A stretch of 64,000 nt of DNA from Elioraea tepidiphila DSM 17972 (GTDB lineage Bacteria > Pseudomonadota > Alphaproteobacteria > Acetobacterales > Acetobacteraceae). Within the stretch, counting starts at the first letter, position 1. Each line of letters begins with the position of its first letter. Under the pieces are notes generated by a model that saw only the letters and a list, made by a program, of their open reading frames with translations, was not told the DNA's origin and ran no database searches. Location of the stretch: positions 1 through 64,000 of the forward strand of contig NZ_KB899916.1 in the NCBI RefSeq assembly GCF_000378465.1, written 5' to 3'. Position numbers and translations under genes: made by a program. Below, in pieces: positions 16,625 through 25,175 of the stretch.

Positions 16625-16935
16625 GGCTCTCTCCGGCAGTACACGCGCCACGCCACGCCGATCGCATCGCGCTCGGCGTGGGTGACGACGAGGGTGTCGG
16701 GACCAAGGGCGAAGCTGTCGCCCGCGGCGAGGTCGGGGAGGTCCGCCACCGCGACCGTCAGCACGTCGGTGGCCTGGACCACGGCGGTGTCGAAGGCGGT
16801 CGCCACCCGGTCGGGCAACGACCGCACCACGCGCACGGCGACGGCTGGGCCTGCGCCGCCCTGGCGCCACTCCGCATCCACCCCAACATGCGGGTCGGCG
16901 AGGATGTCGCCGAGCGCCGCAGCAAAGACGCCCAC
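16621..16935 (-). CDS. Head-tail joining protein (gpFII-like), tentative
   Basis: 104 residues from GTG 16935, one base after the capsid stop; the longer frame upstream is a shadow of the capsid gene. The protein starts VGVFAAALGDILADPHVGVD and ends with a beta-rich part, VTHAERDAIGVAWRVYCRRE. A protein of this size and beta-rich nature right after the major capsid gene matches the head completion FII position in lambda. No sequence signature was firm enough for a definite family. Confidence 0.6.
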   Translation of the reverse strand: MGVFAAALGDILADPHVGVDAEWRQGGAGPAVAVRVVRSLPDRVATAFDTAVVQATDVLTVAVADLPDLAAGDSFALGPDTLVVTHAERDAIGVAWRVYCRREP

Positions 16936-16936
16936 C

Positions 16937-17959
16937 TCAGTTCGAGGAGAAGATTCGCACCGCCAGGCGCGGCCGCTTGTTGATCGGCAGGATCGAGGCC
17001 TCGGTCTTGACGTCGATCCCCGAGCCGTCGCGCCGCGGCAACTGGCGCGCATAGATCGGCAGCCCCATCGTGTTCACGGTCTCGATCAGGTTCGCCGGCG
17101 CGCCATAGGTGACGAAGGTGTCGAGCGTGCCGAGCGGGAACGCGATCCCCTCGCTCGCCGGCACCAGCTTCTCGGTGCCGCCCGTGGAGAGCGTCACGGT
17201 CGCGTTGTACTCCTCGAACACCACGCCGGAGAACGGGAAGCGCCGGCGGGTGTCCTCGCGCAGCGGTTGGGCTCCGGTCGAGGCGTAGTACTTGTACGCC
17301 TCCTCGACCTTGGCGTGGCCGATCAGCTTGTCGAAGAACTCGGGGCTGACGAGCGCGTGCACGCCCGTCATGGTCTCGCCCTTCAGCTCCTCCTCGACCA
17401 GCCGCAGCAGCGTCCGCACCTTGGCCTGCACGCTGGTCGTCGCGGTGCCGAGCAGGAAGTCCACCTCGAGCTGGGTCAGGCCGAACTCGGTGAAGTAGTT
17501 GTAGAGCGTCACCCCGGCGCCGTCCTTGACGATGCCGCGCAGCGCGTTGACCTCCATGTACTCGCGCGTCTGCGCGTGCTTCACCCGCATGCGGGTGAGC
17601 TTGCGCTCCATCACGGTGGCGAGCGGATCGGCCGCATCGGCCACACCGAAGCCGCGCACGCCCTGGATGTCCTGGGGGGTGATGACGTCGTCGTGCGGGA
17701 TCCAGGGCACGGTGAAGGAGCGCATCGAGCGGAGGTCGCGGTTGGCGACCGTGGCCGGCCCGCCGAGCGGCACGGTGGGGAGCAGGTTCAGCACGCCCTC
17801 GGCCTGCTCGATGATCACCGAGCGCTGGGTGACGCCGTCGAAGCGGAACAGGCCCATCTGCCCGAGGCGGGTGTAGACGTTGGGCAGGATATTGATGGCC
17901 TGGGTCATCTCGGCGAGCGAGTACCCCCCGGCGTCGAACGGATTGATGATGGCGACCAT
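16937..17959 (-). CDS. Major capsid protein (lambda gpE family)
   Basis: 340 residues from ATG 17959. Features of the gpE family are MVAIINPFDAGGYSLAEMTQ at the N-terminus, SVIIEQAEGVLNLLPTVPLG, the P-domain helix ATVMERKLTRMRVKHAQTRE, and a C-terminal strand with VKTEASILPINKRPRLAVRI. It follows the decoration protein gene by 76 bp, the lambda D-E order. The longer frame to 18199 is not needed. It forms the HK97-fold procapsid shell. Confidence 0.9.
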   Translation of the reverse strand: MVAIINPFDAGGYSLAEMTQAINILPNVYTRLGQMGLFRFDGVTQRSVIIEQAEGVLNLLPTVPLGGPATVANRDLRSMRSFTVPWIPHDDVITPQDIQGVRGFGVADAADPLATVMERKLTRMRVKHAQTREYMEVNALRGIVKDGAGVTLYNYFTEFGLTQLEVDFLLGTATTSVQAKVRTLLRLVEEELKGETMTGVHALVSPEFFDKLIGHAKVEEAYKYYASTGAQPLREDTRRRFPFSGVVFEEYNATVTLSTGGTEKLVPASEGIAFPLGTLDTFVTYGAPANLIETVNTMGLPIYARQLPRRDGSGIDVKTEASILPINKRPRLAVRIFSSN

Positions 17960-18035
17960 CGGTCGGCCTCCTGTGCGGGAAAACAGAAGCGGCGCCACGA
18001 GGGCGCCGCTGGTGATCGGGTCGGAGCGGGCTGGG

Positions 18036-18425
18036 CTACGCGGTGTCGCGCGGGACGACGCCGGCGGCGCTGAGCTCGGCGTGCTTGGCGGCGATCTCGG
18101 CGGGCTGGTCGACCGAGGCGTCGAACACCAGCGCGCCCTTCGAGACGATCGCCGGGCCACGCGCGACCACGAGGCCGCTACGGTCGCCGGCCGTGGCATC
18201 GACCGGCTCGATCAGCACCGCGACCGCGGTCTCCGCCCCCTCGTCACCGGTCACCGTGGCGGCGGGCGAGAAGCGGTAGATGCCGGAGGCGGTGATCCTG
18301 CCGAGCACGGCACCGAGCGGATAGTTGGTGCCGCCCTTCAGGGTCACGACCTCGCGGGTGTAGTTGCCGTTGAGCTCGTACTTCAGCAGGTCGCCGAGCG
18401 TCGGATCCTTGGTCAGAACGGGCAT
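18036..18425 (-). CDS. Head decoration protein (gpD family)
   Basis: 129 residues from ATG 18425. It has the family pattern: MPVLTKDPTLGDLLKYELN, then GTNYPLGAVLGRITASGIYR and AVLIEPVDA, a beta-rich protein that binds the expanded capsid at threefold positions. It sits between the protease and the capsid gene, as lambda D does. The length is close to lambda gpD (110 aa). Confidence 0.87.
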   Translation of the reverse strand: MPVLTKDPTLGDLLKYELNGNYTREVVTLKGGTNYPLGAVLGRITASGIYRFSPAATVTGDEGAETAVAVLIEPVDATAGDRSGLVVARGPAIVSKGALVFDASVDQPAEIAAKHAELSAAGVVPRDTA

Positions 18426-18441
18426 GGGTTGGGTCTCCTGA

Positions 18442-19710
18442 TCAGCTGCGTGCTGCGGCGGCGCGCTCGCGCGCACGCCGGACGATCGGGCTTTCGTCGG
18501 CACTGCCCGGCTTGGGTGCGGCGGCGATCACCGCGCTCGCCTCGGCGCGCGAGGTAAGCGTGTCGAGGACCGAGCGGCGCAGCGCGTGGGCGGCGATGCC
18601 ACGGCGGATCGCGTCCGCTGCATCGACCGTGACGCCGAGCCGTGCGGCCTGCGCCGCCACCTCGGCGATCTCCGCGGCCGCGGCACGTGCGGCGGCATCA
18701 TCGGGCGCCGTCGTAACAGGAGGAATCGCCTCCTGCGTCTCCTGCGGCGGCTGGTCCTGCGTCTGTGCCGTGGGTGCGTCGTCGGGTTCGACCGGATGGG
18801 TCATCGTCACTCTCCTCGAAGGGGTCTGGCGGGTCCCATCGCGGCACGCCGCGATGGGGTCCCGCGTGGTGGCGCTGCGCCGGCTCGGCGGAGCCGCGAG
18901 CGTGGTGGTCATGTCCGCGAGTGCGGTCTCGACGGTGCCGATGCGATCAGCGAGACCCGCGGAGATGCCCGCACGGCCGCGATAGATCGCCGCCTCCGTT
19001 GCCCGCACCGCCTCGGGCGTCAGGTTGCGATTGCGCGCGACCAGGCCGACAAGCTCGCCGTATAGAGCATCCACGTCCGCCTTAATCGCCGCACGGGCCG
19101 GATCGGAGAGAGGCTCGTGCGGGTTGCCGTCGACCTTGCGCGCGCCGGCGTGGATGAACGTCCACGCCAGACCCGCCTTGGCATCGGCACCGCTCTGATC
19201 GACGTGCGCGGCGACCACACCGATCGACCCGACCTCGCCGGTCCGGGTGACGTAGATGCGCTCCGCCGTGCTGGCGATCGCATAGGCCGCCGAGGTCGCG
19301 CTCTCGCTCGCCACGGCCCAGAGCGGCTTGCCCACGGAGCCGCGCAGCGAGGTGAGACGGTCGGCCAGATCGAACATGCCGGCGACCTCGCCGCCGGGGG
19401 AGTCGATCTCCATCACCACGCCGCGCACCGACGGATCGGCCAGCGCGGCCTCGACCGCCTCCTCGACCGCGCCATAGACGGACGCGCCGAACAACTCGGT
19501 CAGCCAGTCGCCACGCGCGACCAGCGGGCCGAGCACCGGTACCACCGCGATGCCGGCATCGCTGACGGCGTAGCCGCGACCGCGCGTCGTTTCGCTGCTC
19601 TGCGGCACGAGGGCAACGCGGCTCGCCGCGAGCAGCGTCTCGAGTGCGCGCGGCGCGATCGCCAGCGGCCGGCTGGTGAGCCGGATGAGCGCCGTCTGCA
19701 GGGATGTCAT
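18442..19710 (-). CDS. S49 family (ClpP/SppA-like) capsid protease with scaffold tail
   Basis: 422 residues. The protease domain (1-265) shows VVMEIDSPGGEVAGM (oxyanion loop, about 100-112) and WAVASESATSAAYAIAS with the nucleophile Ser near residue 140, then GEVGSIGVVAAHVDQ. The part after residue 290 is Ala/Glu/Thr-rich and likely acts as the internal scaffold, as in lambda C/Nu3. Between the two lies DPIAACRDG, encoded by an in-frame palindromic element (18831-18863). It processes the portal and scaffold during prohead maturation. Confidence 0.87.
   Translation of the reverse strand: MTSLQTALIRLTSRPLAIAPRALETLLAASRVALVPQSSETTRGRGYAVSDAGIAVVPVLGPLVARGDWLTELFGASVYGAVEEAVEAALADPSVRGVVMEIDSPGGEVAGMFDLADRLTSLRGSVGKPLWAVASESATSAAYAIASTAERIYVTRTGEVGSIGVVAAHVDQSGADAKAGLAWTFIHAGARKVDGNPHEPLSDPARAAIKADVDALYGELVGLVARNRNLTPEAVRATEAAIYRGRAGISAGLADRIGTVETALADMTTTLAAPPSRRSATTRDPIAACRDGTRQTPSRRVTMTHPVEPDDAPTAQTQDQPPQETQEAIPPVTTAPDDAAARAAAAEIAEVAAQAARLGVTVDAADAIRRGIAAHALRRSVLDTLTSRAEASAVIAAAPKPGSADESPIVRRARERAAAARS
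18831..18863. repeat. Palindromic element copy 1 (in S49 protease gene)
   Basis: Perfect 11-bp arms CCCATCGCGGC (18835-18845) and GCCGCGATGGG (18848-18858) around a 2-base centre, flanked by GGGT and GTCCC. Read on the minus strand it encodes DPIAACRDG between the protease and the scaffold-like tail. It is one of at least six related copies between 18.8 and 26.2 kb. Confidence 0.85.
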
Positions 19711-19748
19711 GGGACCTCGGCACGAGAGGCGGACAGGGGACTCCGCCG

Positions 19749-19777
19749 TTGACTTAGGTCAGTCATTGGCTTAGATA
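19749..19777 (+). promoter_or_regulatory. Sigma-70-like promoter for the brnT cassette
   Basis: TTGACT (19749-19754) and TAGATA (19772-19777) are separated by exactly 17 bp. Transcription would start about at the GTG codon at 19784, so the brnT message may be leaderless. No ribosome binding site is visible before that codon. Confidence 0.65.
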
Positions 19778-19783
19778 TCTGCC

Positions 19784-20053
19784 GTGTTCGAGTGGGACGA
19801 AGCGAAGAGCGAGGCGAACCTCCGCGAGCGCGGCTTCGATTTCGCCTATGCCGCCTTGATCTTCGACGGTCCCACGCTCGAATGGGACGACGTGCGGCAG
19901 GACTACGGCGAGCGACGCATCCTGGCGATCGGGCAGGCTGACGAGGACGTCCTGTTCGTCGTCTACACTTGGCGCAGCGCGGCGCGCCGGATCATCTCCG
20001 CCCGTCTCGCGAACCGGAGAGAACGCGATGCCTATCGTGAAGCTGTCGAGTGA
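19784..20053 (+). CDS. brnT: BrnT family toxin
   Basis: 89 residues from GTG 19784. It has the BrnT pattern from end to end: FEWDEAKSEANLRERGFDF, then DDVRQDYGERRILAIGQA, LFVVYTWRS and RRIISARLANRRERDAY. BrnT is a small RelE-fold ribonuclease. The gene is antisense to the head operon, between the protease and the portal genes, and overlaps its partner by 26 bp. Together with the Phd cassette it is the second toxin-antitoxin module in this prophage. Confidence 0.88.
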   Translation: MFEWDEAKSEANLRERGFDFAYAALIFDGPTLEWDDVRQDYGERRILAIGQADEDVLFVVYTWRSAARRIISARLANRRERDAYREAVE

Positions 20054-20396
20054 GGAGGCGCGCCGGCGGGCGCGCGTGGACCGCAAGCGGATCGCGGCCA
20101 CGACCGAGAGGGAGATCGCCCGTCATGCCCGGGCGGATCGCACGGTCACCGGCGACGTCGACTTGAAGGCCGGGCTGCGCACGGGGCGGGTGCGGATGCT
20201 GCGTCCCCTCGACGTCGCAACCATCCGCGCCAAGACCGGGCTGTCGCAGGACCGCTTCGCCAAGGCGTTCCACATCAGCCCGCACACGCTGCGCAACTGG
20301 GAGCAGGGCCGGCGGGTGCCGGAAGGGCCGGCGCGCGCGCTGCTGATGGCGATCGATCGCGACCCGCAGGCGGTCATGCGGGCGTTGCAGCCGTAG
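20028..20396 (+). CDS. HTH antitoxin partner of BrnT
   Basis: 122 residues. The N-terminal 50 residues are charged (LSSEEARRRARVDRKRIAA), as expected for a toxin-binding arm. The C-terminal half is a helix-turn-helix of the XRE type: ATIRAKTGLSQDRFAKAFHI then SPHTLRNWEQGRRVPEGPAR. Classical BrnA is a ribbon-helix-helix protein, so the pairing of BrnT with an XRE-type partner is a variant combination. Its 3' end overlaps the convergent portal gene by 23 bp. Confidence 0.75.
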   Translation: MPIVKLSSEEARRRARVDRKRIAATTEREIARHARADRTVTGDVDLKAGLRTGRVRMLRPLDVATIRAKTGLSQDRFAKAFHISPHTLRNWEQGRRVPEGPARALLMAIDRDPQAVMRALQP

Positions 20397-21834
20397 CGTC
20401 CTCCTCGGTGGTGGTCTCACCGCCGGCCGGCGGCATGCCGTTGAACACGAGCCCGAGCTTCTGCTCGCGCGCGCGGTCGGCGGCGATCTCGGCATCCACC
20501 TGCTCGGCGTCGTAGCCGCGCTCGGCGAGCGCCTGGGTGCGGCTCTTCAGCCCGGCGATGATCTGCTCGATCTCCGCGCGCGCGTCCTTCAGCGGATCCA
20601 CCCAGTCCCAGCGCGGCGGCAGCCAGGCGCAGGCGACGTACTCCCGCCGGTTCCGCTCGTAGTCCGGGATCGGCAGCGCACCCGAGAGCACGGCGACGTC
20701 CATCCAGCGCGCCCAGACGCGCCGGCAGATCTGCCACACCATCACCGCGTGCTGGTACGCCTCGATGCGCCGGCGGAACTCGAGCAAGGCGAGCCGCGAG
20801 TTCGAATAGTTCGCCTTCAGCATGTCGTTGGAGAGGTAGGCGTAGGGAACCCCCAGAGCCGCCGAGACCTGAAGGAGCGTGCGGTACTGGAACGGCTCGT
20901 AGGTCTGACCCACGTCCGCCGGCGCGGAGGTCTGGATCTCCTCGCCGGGCTCCAGCATCACCACCTGGCCCGGCTGCAGGTCCATGGTCCGCTCGCCGTC
21001 CGCGCCATCGCTCTCGGCGATGTCGAACGGCTCGGCCGGTGCGGGCGTAGTGATGAACAGCGCGTGCATCGCCGCGACCTTCTTCCGGTCGAGCTCGGCG
21101 TCGTCGTACTGGTCGAGCAGGAACAGCTTCACGATCCCCGGGGCGAACCGGGAGATGCCGCGCAGCTGTCCGGCATCGACCGGGTCGATCACGTGGATCA
21201 CCTCCGCGGCCGGCACGCGCACGGTCTCGCCCGAGACTCCCGGGTCCGTCACGTCGCCGGGGTGGCGGCGCAGGAAGTGGTACGCCACCCTGCGGCCGAT
21301 CCGGTCGAACTCGATGCCCTGGCGGATGGTGCCGTTGGCTGTCCGCTCGTTACGGTGCAGCGGCAGCATCTCCGCGGGCAGCATCTGGATCTGCAGCGGC
21401 ACCGCGAGCCCGTCCTCCGGCCGGCGCGGGCGGAAGCGCAGGAACACCTCGCCGGCGATGAACACCTCGCGCGCCGCACGGCGCTGCTGGCCGTAGAAGT
21501 CGGTGAAGCCCTCCGCGTCGCTCTCGTCGGTCCAGTCCAGCCAGAGCCGCTGGACCGTGGCCTTGAGCGCGCTGTCGGTGATCAGCGAGGACGGCTTGAT
21601 GCCGTTGCCGACGACGTTCCCGGCCCAGGACTCGATGGCGTTGCTGGCGTAGCCGTTGTTGCGCACCAGCCAGCGCGCGCGCGCGGTGATGTCTGCGCCG
21701 GCGGCGGCAATCAGCGTGTTGAGATGCGCGCGGCTGGGCTGGAAGTGACGCAGCCGGCGGGTCGCCTCGCCTGCCTCGAACCCGCCGAGCAGCGCGCCGA
21801 CGCGCCGGCGCCAGCGCGAGAGTGTGGCGAGCAC
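20374..21834 (-). CDS. Portal protein (lambda gpB family)
   Basis: 486 residues. Lambda-type portal motifs: RARWLVRNNGYASNAIESWA near the N-terminus, GIKPSSLITD, then EVIHVIDPVDAGQLRGISRF, and YSNSRLALLEFRRRIEAYQH toward the C-terminus. It forms the dodecameric DNA gate at one vertex. It sits between gpW and the protease as in lambda. The 3' 23 bases overlap the convergent antitoxin gene. Confidence 0.9.
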   Translation of the reverse strand: MLATLSRWRRRVGALLGGFEAGEATRRLRHFQPSRAHLNTLIAAAGADITARARWLVRNNGYASNAIESWAGNVVGNGIKPSSLITDSALKATVQRLWLDWTDESDAEGFTDFYGQQRRAAREVFIAGEVFLRFRPRRPEDGLAVPLQIQMLPAEMLPLHRNERTANGTIRQGIEFDRIGRRVAYHFLRRHPGDVTDPGVSGETVRVPAAEVIHVIDPVDAGQLRGISRFAPGIVKLFLLDQYDDAELDRKKVAAMHALFITTPAPAEPFDIAESDGADGERTMDLQPGQVVMLEPGEEIQTSAPADVGQTYEPFQYRTLLQVSAALGVPYAYLSNDMLKANYSNSRLALLEFRRRIEAYQHAVMVWQICRRVWARWMDVAVLSGALPIPDYERNRREYVACAWLPPRWDWVDPLKDARAEIEQIIAGLKSRTQALAERGYDAEQVDAEIAADRAREQKLGLVFNGMPPAGGETTTEEDATAATPA

Positions 21835-21840
21835 GATCGC

Positions 21841-22053
21841 TCAGAGCCCCTTGCTCGCGGCGGTGCGGACGATGCGGCGCCGCGCGCCTGCGGACGCATC
21901 CGCGATGCGGCGCTCCAGGTCGGCGATCGCGGCGGCCATCTCGGTGTCGGTGGCGTAGGTGATGCGCCGTCCGTCGATGTCGACCGTGCGCACGCCGCGC
22001 CAGCGCGCCTCCAGCAGTGCATCGCGCCGCGCCGTCATCTGCTCGATCGTCAC
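21841..22053 (-). CDS. Head-tail joining protein gpW-like
   Basis: 70 residues, helical at both ends, with WRGVRTVDIDGRRITYATDT as the central beta part, then EMAAAIADLERRIADA. The size (lambda W is 68 aa) and the position between large terminase and portal fit gpW. It binds the portal and is needed for DNA retention and tail joining. Confidence 0.82.
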   Translation of the reverse strand: MTIEQMTARRDALLEARWRGVRTVDIDGRRITYATDTEMAAAIADLERRIADASAGARRRIVRTAASKGL

Positions 22054-22062
22054 GGCAGCACC

Positions 22063-24117
22063 TCAGCGCAGATAGGACGGGGTGAACACGCGCCGGCCGC
22101 GCAGCACACGACGGCGGAGCATGCCGGCAGAGGGCGGCACGGGATCGCCGGCATCCGGCTGTTTGGATGCCACTGGTGCTGGCATGTCATCGCCGTCACT
22201 GGGCGCGACCGGGTCCCCATCGCGCGAGCGCGATGACGGGTCCCCGTCGCGGCTTGCCGCGACGGGAGCCCGGAGCCCGACCTGCGCTTCGAGATCACGC
22301 CAGGTCGCCTCGGTCCAACGGTCGGCGCCGGCGATCCACGCCGCAGCACGCGCATACACGCGGCAGTCGAGGACCTCGTTCCGCTCCCTCAGCTTCTGCC
22401 ACTCGAGCCGGGCGAAGCCGCGCTTGGTGCGCACGCTCACCAGCTGCTCCGCCACCAGCTGCTTCACCCACTCCGCTTCCATGCCGCGCGGCAGGTGCAC
22501 GTAGCCGGCCGGGTACACGATCCCGGCCGCGATCTCCTCATCGGTGGGACGGCCGAGCCGCAGGAAGCGATACGTCTCGCTCTTGAAGGTGGCGACGGCG
22601 ACAGTCCAGAGCCGCGCACCGCGGCGCAGCTTGCGCCCGCCCTCGGTCACATCGACGTAGCTCGGCCCGACGATCGGCGCGGCGCGGTTGAACCCGTCCA
22701 CGCCCTTCACCGGCACCACCTGGGCATGCCCGGCACGGCGCGCCCAGGCATACACCGCCGGCGCCTCGTAGCCGGTGTCGATGGCAAGCTTCGCCAATCC
22801 AAGCCGTGCCCCGCTGGCGTGCGACCAGGTGCGGCCGAGCAGCGCGGTCAGGCTCGCCCAGGTGCCGGCGTGACGGGACCCCATCGAACTCTGTTCGATG
22901 GGAGCCCGATCGGGGCCCCCGTCGATGATGACGTGATCGACGAACCAGCTCTCGAGGCCGCGCCCCCAGGCCCAGATCGAGACCTCGATCCGGTCGCGCT
23001 GCACGTCGGCGCCGGCGGTGAGGAACAGCGCGCCCGCCGGCACGATGCCGATCGGCCAATCCTCGCGGCGCTCATACAGCCGCTGCCAGTCCGGCGCGTC
23101 GCCGCTCTCCTGCCAGGTCTCGCCCAGCACTGTGTTCTTGAACGTCTTCAGATCCTCGGGCTTGCCCTGCGCGGCCTCCCAATCGCGCGCGATCTGCTCC
23201 CATGACAGCCACCCGACCGGGGAGTAGAGCGCCGAGATGTGGAAGCCGACCGTGTGCGGATCCTCAGCCACGGCGGTCGCGCGCCACTCGCCGCGCGCGA
23301 GCATCGCCGTCTTGTGGTGCTCCTCGACCGCGCCGTCGCAGGTCTCGCAGCGATACGCGACCGAGCGCGGCTCTCCCTTCTCCCACCGCAGCCGCTCGAA
23401 GGTCAGGACCTGCATCGTCCCGCACTGCGGGCACGGCACGAAGAAGCGGCGCTGGTCGGAGGCGAGGTACTCGCGCTCGATGCGCGACAGCCCGGCGATG
23501 GTCGGCGTCGAGACCAGGAAGGTCTTGCGCCGCCAGCCGAAGGTGCGCGCCCGCGCCTCGGCGAGCGCGATCGGATCACCCTCGCCCTCGACGTCGCCCG
23601 GATAGGCGTCGATCTCGTCGAGGAACAGGAACCGCGCCGTCATCGAGCGCAGGCCCACGGCGCTGTTCGCCCCAGTCATCACCAGGATGCCGCCGGGGAA
23701 CTCCTTGGAGAGCAGCGTGTTGCCGCTGTCGCGGGCGCGCGCCGGGGCGACCCGCTCGCGCAGCACCGGCGTCTCCTCGATCAGCGGGTTGATGCGCTGG
23801 CGCGAGAACCGCTTCGCCAGCTCGACGGTCGGCTGCACCGCCAGCACGGGTGCCGGCACGTGGTGCAGGATGTAGCCCAGCCAGTTGTTTCCCCCCTCCG
23901 TGCCGCCCGTCTGCGCCCCCTTCATGAACACCACGCGGCGGGCGGGATGCACCGCCGAGAGCGCGTCCATGATCGCGCCCAGATACGGCGTGCGGCTGGT
24001 GCGCCAGGGGCCCGGTTCCGACGAGGCGCGGCTGCCGAGGATGCGGTGCCGTTCGGCCCACTCCGAGACCGTGAGCTGCGGCGGCGGGCGCAGCATCGCG
24101 CCCATGCGCCGCTGCAC
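22063..24117 (-). CDS. Terminase large subunit (gpA family)
   Basis: 684 residues. The N-terminal ATPase has VVFMKGAQTGGTEGGNNWLG (Walker A-like), the Walker B region RFLFLDEIDAYP and the coupling segment FLVSTPTI. A Cys pair zinc ribbon follows (CPQCGTMQ and CETCDGA). The C-terminal nuclease domain has LTAGADVQRDRIEVSIWAWG with the metal-binding Asp. The last 45 residues are low complexity and contain two palindromic elements in frame (VAASRDGDPSSRSRDGDPVA); a third lies at 22880-22902. It cuts and packages concatemers at cos-type sites in this family. Confidence 0.93.
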   Translation of the reverse strand: MQRRMGAMLRPPPQLTVSEWAERHRILGSRASSEPGPWRTSRTPYLGAIMDALSAVHPARRVVFMKGAQTGGTEGGNNWLGYILHHVPAPVLAVQPTVELAKRFSRQRINPLIEETPVLRERVAPARARDSGNTLLSKEFPGGILVMTGANSAVGLRSMTARFLFLDEIDAYPGDVEGEGDPIALAEARARTFGWRRKTFLVSTPTIAGLSRIEREYLASDQRRFFVPCPQCGTMQVLTFERLRWEKGEPRSVAYRCETCDGAVEEHHKTAMLARGEWRATAVAEDPHTVGFHISALYSPVGWLSWEQIARDWEAAQGKPEDLKTFKNTVLGETWQESGDAPDWQRLYERREDWPIGIVPAGALFLTAGADVQRDRIEVSIWAWGRGLESWFVDHVIIDGGPDRAPIEQSSMGSRHAGTWASLTALLGRTWSHASGARLGLAKLAIDTGYEAPAVYAWARRAGHAQVVPVKGVDGFNRAAPIVGPSYVDVTEGGRKLRRGARLWTVAVATFKSETYRFLRLGRPTDEEIAAGIVYPAGYVHLPRGMEAEWVKQLVAEQLVSVRTKRGFARLEWQKLRERNEVLDCRVYARAAAWIAGADRWTEATWRDLEAQVGLRAPVAASRDGDPSSRSRDGDPVAPSDGDDMPAPVASKQPDAGDPVPPSAGMLRRRVLRGRRVFTPSYLR
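22210..22266. repeat. Palindromic elements copies 2 and 3, tandem (3' end of large terminase gene)
   Basis: Two adjacent copies. The second is perfect: CCCGTCGCGGC (22243-22253), two bases, GCCGCGACGGG (22256-22266). Relative to copy 1 both arms carry the same A/T to G/C change, so pairing is kept. The first (about 22214-22240) is shorter and imperfect. Both are translated in the terminase C-terminus. Confidence 0.75.
22880..22902. repeat. Palindromic element copy 4 (inside large terminase gene)
   Basis: Arms CCCATCGAAC and GTTCGATGGG, 10 bp perfect, with a 3-base centre. Compared with other copies the inner part of both arms has changed together, so pairing is conserved although the sequence is not. 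It lies in the nuclease domain coding region, between VDHVIIDGG and HAGTWASL. Confidence 0.7.
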
Positions 24118-24121
24118 ATGC

Positions 24122-24634
24122 TCACGGCTCCGCGCTCCGATCTCCGAGGCCTGGGGGATCGAAGCGATCGGCGGCCTCCGTCAGCAACTCGGTGATGTGC
24201 TGCTGCAGGATGGTCTGCAGCAGGTGCGGATCGACGCCGAGCTCGGCCGCGATCACGCCGGCCACGCGCGCGGGCCAGTTCAGCAGCGCATCGCGCATCG
24301 CCCCGGCGACCTCATCGATCGTCGCATCCGCCTCGGCGACGTCGACCAGCCGGCGCTTGCTCTCGTCGAGCGCGAGGCGCTGCGCCTCGACCTTCAGCGC
24401 GAGCTGCGCGACCTTCAGCCGCGCGAACGGCGTGCCGTCCGCGGACGCACTGCCGGCCAGCGGTGAGCGGCTCGGGTCCGCGGTCTCGACCAGGCGGCGG
24501 CGGGTCTTGTCGATGTCCCACTGGCCGTCCGGCTCGCGCACGATGCGCCCGGCACTTTCGGCCTTGCGCAGCGCGGTCTCGGTGACGCCGATGCGGCGCG
24601 CCGCCTCACGCGTCGACGGGGTCAACTCAGGCAT
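24122..24634 (-). CDS. Terminase small subunit (Nu1-like)
   Basis: 170 residues from ATG 24634. It begins with a winged-helix DNA-recognition domain (TPSTREAARRIGVTETALRK), then VREPDGQWDIDKTRRRLVE, a coiled-coil with LKVAQLALKVEAQRLALDES, and a C-terminal helix pair that should bind the large subunit (ELGVDPHLLQTILQQHITEL). The stop is 4 bp before the large terminase start. The frame is open upstream through a palindromic element (GPIAACRDG), so a longer form cannot be ruled out. Confidence 0.82.
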   Translation of the reverse strand: MPELTPSTREAARRIGVTETALRKAESAGRIVREPDGQWDIDKTRRRLVETADPSRSPLAGSASADGTPFARLKVAQLALKVEAQRLALDESKRRLVDVAEADATIDEVAGAMRDALLNWPARVAGVIAAELGVDPHLLQTILQQHITELLTEAADRFDPPGLGDRSAEP

Positions 24635-24649
24635 GGCGGCCACTCGGTT

Positions 24650-24673
24650 CCCATCGCGGCAGGCCGCGATGGG
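24650..24673. repeat. Palindromic element copy 5 (upstream of small terminase)
   Basis: CCCATCGCGGC (24650-24660), two bases, GCCGCGATGGG (24663-24673), perfect arms. It lies 16 bp before the small terminase start. In the extended reading frame it would encode the same PIAACRDG peptide as copy 1. Confidence 0.85.
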
Positions 24674-24795
24674 GCCCGCCTCCGCCGCACGCGGTGATGG
24701 ACGAGGATGCTGCTGGCGAGAGTCGAGAGGCGGATGGGACGATGCGCCGATCACACCGCCGCCCGCGATCGGCAAGCGGCGGCGCGGTCAGGCGA

Positions 24796-25017
24796 TCAGG
24801 ACGGGCGACGGCCGAGATGCTGATGGATCGCGCGCTGGATCACGTCCTCGTCGGTCTCGCCGGGCAGCCGCTTGGCCTGCAGCGCGTCCCAGGTGTCCTG
24901 CTCGATCGGCACCAGCCAGGTGCCGTCGGCCTGGCGCTGCCCGGTCGGGCGGAACGTGCCGATCGCCAGGCGGGCGAGCGCAGTGTAGGTCGCGTCGGTC
25001 ATGCGGATCAGCGGCAT
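24796..25017 (-). CDS. Small phage protein of unknown function
   Basis: 73 residues from ATG 25017, preceded by GGAGGT at 5 bp spacing, a strong site. The segments MPLIRMTDATYTALARLAIG and LPGETDEDVIQRAIHQHLGR look like a small nucleic-acid-binding or ribbon-helix-helix-like protein, but no family is recognised. It is upstream of the terminase genes in a cluster of small genes. Confidence 0.6.
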   Translation of the reverse strand: MPLIRMTDATYTALARLAIGTFRPTGQRQADGTWLVPIEQDTWDALQAKRLPGETDEDVIQRAIHQHLGRRPS

Positions 25018-25175
25018 TCGGACCTCCATCACGGCGAGGGCCATTCCTCGCCGTGACGGACCCTTCGCGCTGGGGCGGCGCACAGCCAAGTTGAGTGCGC
25101 GCTCATAACATTGCGTTCTCGCCGAACGCAGCACCGCCGCCCGCGGTGTGCGAGCGGCGGCGTGGGTGCGGAGGG

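Noticed and set aside
16307-18073. A 588-codon plus-strand frame opposite the capsid gene
   Set aside because: Same reason: a shadow of the major capsid and neighbouring genes with Arg/His/Gly-rich composition.
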